Below are positions 45,301 through 53,424 of a stretch of DNA of 60,000 nucleotides, piece by piece. A program made the translations under genes and the position numbers. The notes beneath the pieces were generated by a model. The model did no database searches. It was not told the origin of the DNA and saw nothing but the letters and a program-made list of their open reading frames with translations. Each line of letters starts with the position of its first letter. Position 1 is the first letter of the stretch. Source of the DNA: Cryptomeria japonica (Eukaryota > Streptophyta > Pinopsida > Cupressales > Cupressaceae); NCBI RefSeq assembly GCF_030272615.1, contig NC_081407.1, positions 139,816,897-139,876,896 on the forward strand, read 5' to 3'.

Positions 45301-46506
45301 AAATGGATTTTTCCAAAGTACATAATGTGGACAAAATTAGTGTGTCAAAAAGGACTAACGAAGTGGTCTACACTTCACTGCTAAAGGTGGAGAGAGAGAA
45401 AAATAAACTGGAGAAACAAATAGAAAAGTTACAGGCAGACCTGGAAAATGAAAAATCAAGGAGGAAAGCAACAGATAGCAAGTGCAATGATTTACAGAAA
45501 AGGATTAAAAATTCAGGCTCTGCAGTAGAAATTGCAGAGCAGGAGAAGAAGGACGCAGAATTGAAGGACCTGATTGAAAAACTGGCTAAAAGCAGTAAAA
45601 AAATTGTTGAGGAAAAAGCCAGTTTTCAAAAATTATACAAAAGTTATGAGTCTGCTGCCGTAGAAATGAGAAAGTTACAGGACCTATTAGATCATGGGAA
45701 GGAAAAAGAAAAACATTTGCAAGAGGAAGTAGAGGAAGAAAGAAAAAAATGTGCACAAATGAAAGAAGACCTGCACAATGCAAATGATAAAATAAAAAAT
45801 TTGGAGGATAGATTGAAAGACAATATGAAAAATACAATGAAGTATATACAAGAAAACATTTGGCGGCGAATAATGCAGAGTAGTGAGAAGTTGTGTGAAT
45901 GGTTTTAATTGACTGAAAGTATGAGACAATTTTTTATAAAAATCAAAGGGCACTATGAGAAGAGCACACATGTTTATTCAAAAGAGGAAATGGCAAAAAA
46001 AGATTCTGAAAGTAGTCTACAGTTCTAGTGACAACTACTTGGCATCCAAGGGAATTAAGAGTTGCATTGATGCCAGAGTTAAGACATCATCTATCATTCA
46101 AAAATGCTAGAAGCTAAGGGAAACATCAGAAGTTATGGACAGTTGTGGAAAAAAGATAGTGAAGCTGCTAGAAATGAAAAATAATTTGATTAAACTTGGT
46201 TTTCCTAAGCCTGTTGACACATCAAATAAATTCATTGGAAAAGAAGCTTACAAAAAAAGAATGGAGATAAAAATGAAGTTGGATTTAGACTTGCTTCCTA
46301 AGGACACAACTCCCCAAAGCTTTCTGGAATTCATCCAACCATTTACAACTCTAAATACGGTATTGGATGAAACAGTGATGTCAAGTAAATCTTATAAATA
46401 TAGAATGTTGACGAAGTTGGAGTTGACTTTCCATAGTTTACAGAATATTGACCTTCCATCAGACGAAGAGTGGAGCACCCTACAAAAACTAGCACAAAAT
46501 TCTTAA
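42400..46506 (+). pseudogene. Long hAT-borne gene with G-patch and coiled coil, function unknown
   Basis: The frame is open from 42400; the first ATG is 42469 (MYLTKLVNTPGF). A globular N-terminal region of about 620 codons (42469-44285; stops TAG at 43171 and 43774) is followed by a frame change in CCCC at 44287-44290. Next comes a G-patch (GANLVEKMGFEGGGLGPRGE at about 44367-44426, followed by GI), a Gly/Ser/Thr-rich segment, and a 170-residue coiled coil (LEKQIEKLQADLENEKSRRK, LQEEVEEERKKCAQMKEDLH) to TAA at 45906. A further frame (about 46020-46506) gives a helical end (LIKLGFPKPVDTSNKFIGKE). It is convergent with the transposase gene and about 1 kb from it. G-patch domains act in RNA processing by stimulating DEAH helicases. 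A second element-encoded protein besides transposase is unusual for hAT. Layout (globular, acidic linker, coiled coil) resembles the ORF at 32488-35848. Confidence 0.75.
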
Positions 46507-47496
46507 GAATCATAGTATGTATTGCACAATTTTCTTCTTTTATTCTTAATTTAAAGGTTTTATGTTTTTTCTATTTGCTATTTTGCTAATCTAGCCTATG
46601 AATCTATGATGCACTGGCTAATGCTATTTTGCTAATCCAGCCTATGAATCTATTTTATGAATAGGAAAAAAACAGCACTCGCTATTGCTATTTTGCTAAT
46701 CTAGCCTATGAATCTATGATGCACAGTGCAAAACTTCAGCCAATAAATTTGTATTCTCAAATTCTCCCTTGCTTTAACATTTATGCATTTCTCTATTTCT
46801 GATTAGTAGGTTTTAGGCACTGCTATTATCTATGTTTAATTTGTCATGGCGTGAATTAATATTTAATTTTGAACTCTATTTTTTTGAACAGGAGACATCA
46901 AACATGTAGCAGATGTTAAATTGCTAATACGGCCTGTGGTGGCCATATAAATATGTGCTGAGTTTGTGATTTTGATGTTCAGTGTTCACATGTTGCAAAC
47001 TTGCAATTCGACCTGAAGCTTTTGTTGCTCCCTTGTTTCTATAAAAGGGAATTCAGGGTCATTTGCAATTTTGCAAAGGGTTCTACTTCTGAAACTTTGT
47101 ATTCACTTTTGCAATTGGTATGGAGAATCACACAGACTGGAATTTGGTGTATTAATATTGAATGAATTATATCTTATGGCTATATTTTGAAAGAATTAAT
47201 GAAAATCTAAGTTCTCGACATGTGTATTACTATTGAATGAACTGTATCATATGGTTCTGAAATGTATCACACAGATTTGAGACTCAAACATGTATAAATA
47301 AACAATAAACATCTCTGTATCAATAAACACATTATGGTTTTTTTTTATTATGCTATTTTAAATCTGGAAATAGAAAGTTGAAAAATATAATTACAAATCA
47401 AGATTAAATTCTAATTGCAAAAAGTAATATGCTTTTGTAATATGAATGATGAGATACAATAATAAGATTAATAAATACCAATCTCTTACTGTTACA
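46507..47496. other. Intergenic region between convergent genes of the hAT element
   Basis: Shared 3' flank of the long gene and transposase. Contains three copies of TGCTATTTTGCTAATCTAGC (followed by CTATGAATCTAT) at 46576, 46622 and 46686. No ORF. Confidence 0.6.
46576..46726. repeat. Three short repeats in the intergenic region
   Basis: Units start at 46576, 46622 and 46686 and share about 35 bp (GCTATTTTGCTAATCYAGCC then TATGAATCTAT); spacing is unequal because the middle unit carries a 20-bp extra segment. Confidence 0.8.
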
Positions 47497-47595
47497 GTTG
47501 CCATTCATCCTCATCAAATTCAGTGCTTTCTTGATTACCGTCTGTGGCTTCTTCAATCTGAGTCTGAGTCTGCATATCTTCGCCGAACTGCATCT

Positions 47596-47782
47596 TGAAA
47601 GGAAATACAAGAGCAAGGAAAGGAAAATAAAATCCAAGAAAGTTTATGATGAAGTAATTGTTACCAAGAGAAAAGCAAAAACCTTGGAGCATCACCCAAA
47701 TGTGAAGAAGGAGGCACAAGAACTTTTGAAAGGGGAAAAGCAAAGAAAAACCCCTTGTGATATTATGAATGAGGCAATGCCT

Positions 47783-47833
<51 letters not shown>

Positions 47834-48138
47834 AAGAAGCTCTTTACAATATTGTCATTAAGAAGAAATGAGAGAGGAGACATCTCTTAAATAGAGATGA
47901 GGAGAGGAGTTACAAAGTAACTCCCAAATCTATGAATGCCACCATTCATAAAATGTGTGTGCCATGTGTCCACATCCTCTTATGGAGGAAATCTAATATT
48001 CCTTAATAAAGGAAAATAAAAGAAATGACTTGTCCTCACACATGTACTAGAGGACAAATTACATGTAGGAATTCCAAAGGAATATCCTAAACTAAATACA
48101 AATAAACCTAAGCTAAGTAAAGATTAAATATTCTAACA
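47596..48138 (-). repeat. 3' LTR of the copia element
   Basis: 543 bp. Includes an (AG)n microsatellite at about 47789-47832 on the plus strand (CT-rich in the transcript) and TATA-like CTATTTAAGA (minus, about 47887-47896). It is followed leftwards by CATCT. Confidence 0.93.
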
Positions 48139-48151
48139 CCCCCCCTTAAGC
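48139..48151 (-). other. PPT of the copia element
   Basis: Minus strand CTTAAGGGGGGG directly before TGTTAG of the 3' LTR. Confidence 0.85.
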
Positions 48152-48243
48152 TTTACTTGGGGAGCTTACATCAAACCCTTCAATGGGTTGTAATCCAAGA
48201 TTTTTACAATGAAATTGGAATTTTTCTTTACAAAGTGGCTTGG

Positions 48244-49592
48244 TCAAAATATCTGCAACTTGGTCTTCCCCCTTGCAATAGAGGAGTGAAACTTGCTTGT
48301 CTTCAATTTGTTCTCTAATAAAGTGGTGTTGGAGAGCAATGTTTTTGTCCTTGCATGGAAAACTGGATTTTTAGCCAAGGCAATGGCACTTTGGTTGTCA
48401 CAATACAATGGAGTTGGTTCGTGTTGAGGTAGACCCAAATCTTCAAGTAGTCTTCTAAGCCACAAGACTTCTTTGGAAGCATTAGTGCATCCTTTGTACT
48501 CAGCTTCAGTGGATCCAAGAGAGGTAGATTGTTGCTTTTTACTATTCCAAGAAATTGCTCCTGAACCAACAAAAAAACAATAACCACAAGTAGATTTCCC
48601 ATCATTGGGATCTCCAACTAGATCGGAATCAGTAAAACCTTTTAAAGTAAAATCAGAATTTGCATCATAAAACAAACCTACATTAATTGTTCCTTTAATA
48701 TATCTTAAAATTCTTTTAGCAACTTTAAAGTGTGTTTGTTGAGGTTTAGACATGAATCTAGAAACTAAACCAACACTATAAGCAATATCTGGCCTAGTAA
48801 GAGTTAAATAATTTAAACTTCCAACTAATTGTCTATACAAAGTAGGATCAACAAGAGGAGTTTGCATATCAAGCATTAACTTAGTGCCTAATTCAATAGG
48901 AATTGAAACATGATGAGCATCATTCATTTTAAACTTATCTATGAGATCTTGAGCATATTTACTTTGAGATAAGAAAATTCCTTTAGAGGTTTGCCAAATT
49001 TGCATTCCTAAGAAATAATGTAAAAGACCTAAATCAGTCATTTGAAATTTTTGATTAAGTTGAAACTTAATATCAGAAATCAAAGTATTGGAACTTGAAG
49101 TAAGAATCAAATCATCTACATACAAGATAATAATTATAATATCATCTTCACTATGTTTAATATACAAGTTAGGATCATTTTTACTTCTTATAAAGCCTTG
49201 AGAAAGAAAGAATTCATTAATCTTTGAATACCACTCCCTAGGAGATTGCTTTAATCCATAAATTGATTTCTTTAATTTACAAACTAAGTGTGCATTACCT
49301 TCTTTAATAAAACCAGGAGGTTGAGACATATAAATTTCCTCATGTAGATCACCATTAAGAAAAGCACTTTTAACATCCATTTGGTGAATAGGCCAATTCA
49401 TTCTAGAAGCTAAAGCAAGCACAAGTTTAATTGTAGGCATTTTAGCAACAGGAGCAAAAGTTTCAGTATAATCTAAGCCTTCAATTTGAGAAAAACCTCT
49501 AGCAACTAATCTAGCTTTAAATTTACTAACTTGATTATTAGCATTCAATTTAGTTTTATAAAGCCACTTGCAAGAAACAAGATTTTTACCAC
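48244..49592 (-). pseudogene. pol: Copia reverse transcriptase-RNase H (part of pol)
   Basis: The frame starts abruptly at LVSCKWLYKTKLNANNQVSK, the usual beginning of the Ty1/copia RT domain, and continues ARLVARGFSQIEGLDYTETF, MDVKSAFLNGDLHEEIYM, the catalytic ILYVDDLILTS (intact YVDD), LVGSLNYLTLTRPDIAYSVG, and RNase H with GFTDSDLVGD, GSTEAEYKG and YCDNQSAIALA. A frame change after HARTK removes the last RNase H helix and leads to a stop at 48244. Codons upstream (integrase, protease) are deleted, and the domain is out of frame with gag. RT copies element RNA to cDNA. Confidence 0.95.
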
Positions 49593-50330
49593 TGGTTGGT
49601 AAAAATTAGAAGATTTGTGATTATTATTATGATTATTATTATGATTATGATTATGTTTATTATTATTGGATCTAAAAGTATTATTATGATTTTGATTTTT
49701 AGACATAAAAGCATGTTCACTACTTTTAAGAGTACCAAATTGAATTAATTTAGCTTCCTCTTGACGCAATAAATTACGAAAAATATCATATGTTAATTGA
49801 GTAGCTAAGCTAGGAATAGCAAGTTGAGCATGAATATTCGTAATAAATTGTTGAAATTGACGAGGAAGACATTTTTTAAGAATAAGATGAATTAAACGTA
49901 AATCAGCAAGAGTAACTCCTAAACCAGTTAATTGACTATTAACAGAATCAAACTTTAATAAGAATTCATCCATAGTTTTAAAATCCGTATACCTTAGATC
50001 TTCAAGTTGATCTTGAAGTTGAATTTTTCGGGATTCATTTGAGCTATCATAAGTTGTTTTTAAAATTTCCCAAGCTTCATGCGCTTTTGTACAATTTCCA
50101 ATTAAAACATACAAATCAGGAACCATTGAAATACCAATTAAACCAAGTGCTTCCTCATTTTGAGCCTTCCATCTATCTAGGTCGGCTTGAGGGGCAGATG
50201 TAGTGGGTTCAAAGGTTTTATCAGTCGCAACATCCAAAAGGTGTTTGAAACGAAAAATAAACGAGATATGTGTTTTCCAAGAATGATAATTGGAACTATT
50301 TAATTTAATTTCCGGAATTAATGTAGACAT
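49593..50330 (-). CDS. gag: Copia gag, truncated before the zinc knuckle
   Basis: ATG at 50330 (MSTLIPEIKLNSSNYHSWKT), followed by FRFKHLLDVATDKTF, EAWEILKTTYDSSNESRKIQ, LQLEDLRYTDFKTMDEFLLK-like and LTGLGVTLADLRLIHLIL, the pattern of the copia Gag (UBN2/DUF4219) domain, about 240 codons without a stop. It ends in an Asn/His-rich stretch (NNNKHNHNHNNNHNNNHKSS) normally followed by a CCHC knuckle, but the sequence switches instead to RT in another frame near 49592. The protein would still form the capsid part. It is read to a stop at 49545. Confidence 0.9.
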
Positions 50331-50799
50331 GATAGCAAAATAATAGTTTGTAAAAAAAAATTACCCCTTTGATTAAAAAATAAAAATAAAAATTAACCTC
50401 CTTGATTTAAAAAATAAACCAGATTTGAGTAATAACTATAACAAAATTTATGTAAAAAAAAATGTTATATTCAAATCTTAAATAACAAATTAAATTTTTT
50501 TTAAAACAAACTTTATATTTTAAAAGAACTTTAAATCTTTATTAATAATAAAATAAAATTATTTATATTAACAAAATTATTTAAAACTTAAAAAAAAATT
50601 ATAAACTTAAAAAAGGTTAATATTAAAGAAAACTTGTTTTAAATAAACTTTTACTAAAGAAACTAAACTATTAGTGTAAATAAAGGAAGTTTACTTTACA
50701 CGTATAGATAAAGGAAAGGTAAAAAAAACTTTTTAAAGACAAATATGCATAAAATGAATGTTACCAACCTTGATACAAATAAAAGACCAATCACAAGAT

Positions 50800-51140
50800 A
50801 GAGGCGTTAAAAACAGTAAGGCCGATATTGACAAGTTTTACACGTTGATAATGACAGAGCATATGGCACAGACTACAGAGACGTTACTTTGCAGAGAATC
50901 TACAGTGCAAAGTAATATCAAGCTCTATCAACATATGCGAAGCAGATAGAATCCAAGGTTGTCCTTCCAAAGCAGGAAACGTACAAAACGCAGGTGCAGA
51001 GACGTTGAATGTCAAGAATGAATACAAAACGCAGGTTTTGGTGTGCCTTGCAGACAATGAGGGATCCAATCAGTTGCAGTCCATTCGGCAGGGATTGAGG
51101 CCCGATTCAGTCGTCCTTAATGGGAAAGAATACCAAGTTT
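50800..51140 (+). pseudogene. Unidentified coding-like fragment in the copia leader
   Basis: Less AT-rich than the adjacent DNA. The plus strand reads [20 protein letters not shown] followed by [19 protein letters not shown] (51026-51141), and in another frame [20 protein letters not shown] (50944-51003). The 13-bp ACAAAACGCAGGT is present at both places, as if two pieces had been joined at a short repeat. Probably another captured transcript fragment; I cannot name the source. Confidence 0.4.
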
Positions 51141-51180
51141 GAAAAAAATCTATTAGGATCCTAAGGAGCGGAAAAACACA

Positions 51181-51312
51181 GAATACAAAAAAGAAAAGAA
51201 AAAGCTGGTAAATGGGAGGTTCCCCTTCCCAAGGTGAGGCCAATTGCAGAGGATGAAATGTTCCGTGTTGTCCGGTCTGGAAAAAGAAAAACCAAGCAAT
51301 GGAAACGAATGG
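51181..51312 (+). pseudogene. NSA2: NSA2 fragment, later part of the protein
   Basis: Reads (with one small slip near 51200) [20 protein letters not shown] then [17 protein letters not shown]. This is characteristic of NSA2 (eukaryotic 60S ribosome assembly factor, nucleolar), in which this segment normally comes after the segment at 51311-51502. Here it comes first, so the order is permuted. Confidence 0.85.
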
Positions 51313-52236
51313 TATCAAAGGCAAGATGTTTGCAAAGAAGCGTTATGCGGAGAAAGCTTTGATGAAGAAAACAATTGCTATGCATGAACAAAAGATCACC
51401 AGACGCAAAATGGATGATAATGTTCAGGAAGGAGCAGTGCGTGCCTACTTACTTGACCGTGATGCAACAACTCGTGCCAAGGTGCTGAGTAACACAGAAT
51501 ACAAGTTGGAAACCTTTACTGGTGTTTACAGAAAATTTTGTGGGAAGAATGAGGTTTTTGAGTACCCTTTGTCAGAGGCTAGTTAAACTATTGAATGATG
51601 AACTAATTTTTTATGATTAGGGATTGTTTATAGGTACTTTGAAAATGATTTTAGATTTTAAATTTTCAAAATGCTTAAATACAGAGAAGGTTTGAAATAA
51701 AATGATAAAGAATAAATTATATCTGCCTTAAAGAGAAATTATAAAAGTTTGCTACAATCAGTTATTCTTACAATATAAACCCTTTTTATTTATCAATAAC
51801 ACCTGCAAATAAAGATGTTAGGACTGAATGGCAGATTCAAACAAATTGAATCAGAATAGTTGTAAGCAAGAAAAAGGTTAAAATCTGCAAGTGAATCAGA
51901 AATGAAATTTAATAATAAATTAGTTTATCATTCAATAGTTTAACTAGCCTCTGACAAAGGGTACTCAAAAACCTCATTCTTCCCACAAAATTTTCTATAA
52001 ACACCAGTAAAGGTTTCCAACTTGTATTATGTGTTACTCAGCACCTTGGCACGAGTTGTTGCATCACGGTCAAGTAAGTAGGCACGCACTGCTCCTTCCT
52101 GAACATTATCATCCATTTTGCGTCTGGTGATCTTTTGTTCATGCATAGCAATTGTTTTCTTCATCAAAGCTTTCTCCGCATAACGCTTCTTTGCAAACAT
52201 CTTGCCTTTGATACCATTCATTTCCATTGCTTGGTT
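51290..52236. repeat. NSA2: Large inverted repeat containing NSA2 sequence
   Basis: Arms 51290-51615 (plus) and 51915-52236 (minus) are nearly identical; I see only a few mismatches (for example CACAGAATAC against CACATAATAC). The AT-rich spacer is about 300 bp. A transcript through it from either strand would fold into a long hairpin with about 320 bp of stem, of which about 190 bp is NSA2 coding sequence. Confidence 0.88.
51299..51586 (+). pseudogene. NSA2: NSA2 fragment, earlier part of the protein (plus arm)
   Basis: An open frame of 95 codons. From 51311 it reads [20 protein letters not shown] and continues to [17 protein letters not shown], a strongly conserved portion of NSA2 N-terminal half. 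After LSNT the peptide ([20 protein letters not shown]) departs from NSA2. It is joined upstream to the later NSA2 segment within the shared bases AATGGT. It lacks the N-terminus and C-terminal beta domain, so it cannot replace NSA2. Confidence 0.9.
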
Positions 52237-52300
52237 TTTCTTTTTCCATAACGCTTCTTTGCAAACATCTTGCCTTTGATACCATTCGTTTCCATTGCTT
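52027..52300 (-). pseudogene. NSA2: NSA2 fragment, minus arm with partly repeated junction
   Basis: Minus-strand reading shows QWKRM-type sequence, then [12 protein letters not shown] cut short, then again [12 protein letters not shown]-type junction (GAAAAAGAAAAACCAAGCAATGG) and [20 protein letters not shown] to LSNT. The permuted junction is thus present twice in tandem. Upstream it is joined to copia RT sequence at AAG/CAATGG near 52300. Confidence 0.88.
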
Positions 52301-52366
52301 ACTAACTTGATTATTAGCATTCAATTTAGTTTTATAAAGCCACTTGCAAGAAACAAGACTTTTAAA
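52300..52366 (-). repeat. Second copy of the RT domain start
   Basis: Minus strand CTTGTTTCTTGCAAGTGGCT...AATCAAGTTAGTAAG repeats the first ~60 bp of the RT segment at 49523-49590 and starts at the same base (CTTGTTTC). It encodes SCKWLYKTKLNANNQVSK before switching to NSA2. Confidence 0.9.
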
Positions 52367-52493
52367 GAATACACAGATATCAAAGCTAAAGATAATGGTT
52401 ATTCTGATAAGAACAACTATTAAAAACTTAAATTTTTTTTTTTCTCTCAAAAAAACAAATTATGAGAACTAATGCAATGTAATAATAAATCAG

Positions 52494-52652
52494 ATTTGGT
52501 GGCAAGCCGACCAAATAGATTAAGGAGACTGAGTTTGGCAGTAAACCTTCCAAACTATGCACACTAAAAAAAATAGAAACTTTGGCGGCAAGCCTTCCAA
52601 AGACACAAATTTAAACTAGAAAGAAGGAACTTTGGCGGCAAGCCTTCCAAAG
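52494..52652 (-). ncRNA. Four 23-nt stem-loops with covarying end pair
   Basis: At 52494-52516, 52533-52555, 52580-52602 and 52630-52652. On the transcribed (minus) strand they read ATTTGGTCGGCTTGCCACCAAAT, GTTTGGAAGGTTTACTGCC..., and twice CTTTGGAAGGCTTGCCGCC.... All form (N)TTTGG...CCAAA(N') with an inner GG/CC pair. The first pair is A-T, G-C, C-G and C-G: compensatory changes. They lie 217-390 nt downstream of the PBS, the place of packaging or dimerisation structures. The role is inferred. Confidence 0.75.
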
Positions 52653-52700
52653 CCCTTTTTTTTTAATAAAAAACTAGAATAGAAGATTAAACCTGCAGGC

Positions 52701-52718
52701 AAACTTGTTAACAAGTTT
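52701..52718. other. 18-bp perfect palindrome in the leader
   Basis: AAACTTGTTAACAAGTTT, adjacent to CCTGCAGG (52693-52700). A self-complementary site near the PBS could serve as a kissing-loop dimer site; no further support. Confidence 0.5.
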
Positions 52719-52868
52719 GAAAAAAAAAAATTAAAATCTGAAACCAAAACCTGCACAATAAAAAATATTAGAAAAAGAACTTCTTCTCCTCTCAAGAATG
52801 CCTCCAACAAGGTGAACTCCACAGAATGGTAACCTTCATCAATGTCAACTTAAAACAAGGATTAGAAA

Positions 52869-52883
52869 CTTGCTCTGATACCA
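52869..52883 (-). other. PBS of the copia element
   Basis: Minus strand TGGTATCAGAGCAAG, matching the 3' end complement of plant initiator Met tRNA (TGGTATCAGAGC), directly after the 5' LTR. Confidence 0.95.
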
Positions 52884-53068
52884 TGAAAGGAAATACAAGA
52901 GCAAGGAAAGGAAAATAAAATCCAAGAAAGTTTATGATGAAGTAATTGTTACCAAGAGAAAAGCAAAAACCTTGGAGCATCACCCAAATGTGAAGAAGGA
53001 GGCACAAGAACTTTTGAAAGGGGAAAAGCAAAGAAAAACCCCTTGTGATATTATGAATGAGGATGCCT

Positions 53069-53119
<51 letters not shown>

Positions 53120-53424
53120 AAGAAGCTCTTTACAATATTGTCATTAAGAAGAAATGAGAGAGGAGACATCTCTTAAATAGAGATGAGGAGAGGAGTTACA
53201 AAGTAACTCCCAAATCTATGAATGCCACCATTCATAAAATGTGTGTGCCATGTGTCCACATCCTCTTATGGAGGAAATCTAATATTCCTTAATAAAGGAA
53301 AATAAAAGAAATGACTTGTCCTCACACATGTACTAGAGGACAAATTACATGTAGGAATTCCAAAGGAATATCCTAAACTAAATACAAATAAACCTAAGCT
53401 AAGTAAAGATTAAATATTCTAACA
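52884..53424 (-). repeat. 5' LTR of the copia element
   Basis: 541 bp. TATA-like CTATTTAAGA on the minus strand at 53171-53180; the (AG)n repeat (53079-53119, CT in the RNA) lies 50-100 nt downstream of it, in the expected 5' UTR. Followed rightwards by CATCT. Confidence 0.93.
53171..53180 (-). promoter_or_regulatory. TATA box of the copia LTR
   Basis: Minus strand CTATTTAAGA, GC-containing flanks, about 290 bp before the LTR end. Same position in the 3' LTR. Confidence 0.55.

Larger units (their letters stand above)
50331..52868 (-). other. Leader region of the copia element with foreign inserts
   Basis: 2.5 kb between PBS and gag. From the PBS leftwards: palindromes, four stem-loops (52494-52652), a copy of the start of the RT domain (about 52300-52363), NSA2 fragments in two orientations (51181-52300), an unidentified coding-like piece (about 50800-51140), then AT-rich sequence from 50750 to 50331. 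Confidence 0.75.
47596..53424 (-). mobile_element. Ty1/copia retrotransposon, internally deleted, young
   Basis: 5829 bp on the minus strand with 541/543-bp LTRs beginning TGTTAGAATATTTAATC and ending CTTTCA, near-identical except for a 2-bp indel and AG repeat number. Target duplication CATCT (47591-47595 and 53425-53429). PBS complementary to initiator Met tRNA and a G-rich PPT are intact. gag is joined directly to the middle of pol, so zinc knuckle, protease and integrase are missing; the leader carries host-gene fragments and repeated stem-loops. It therefore moved with proteins supplied by a relative. It is inserted in the transposase gene. Confidence 0.95.

Noticed and set aside
44086-45971. 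Minus-strand Phe/Leu/Cys-rich ORFs resembling membrane proteins
   Set aside because: They are complements of the Lys/Glu-rich coiled-coil gene on the plus strand and have no independent motif.
51299-51586. A functional NSA2 gene
   Set aside because: Only part of the protein is present, in permuted order, without start region or C-terminal domain, inside an inverted repeat in a retrotransposon leader.
47692-53169. Leu-Ser repeat ORFs at 47692-47890 and 52792-53169
   Set aside because: Produced by the (AG)n microsatellite in the two copia LTRs.
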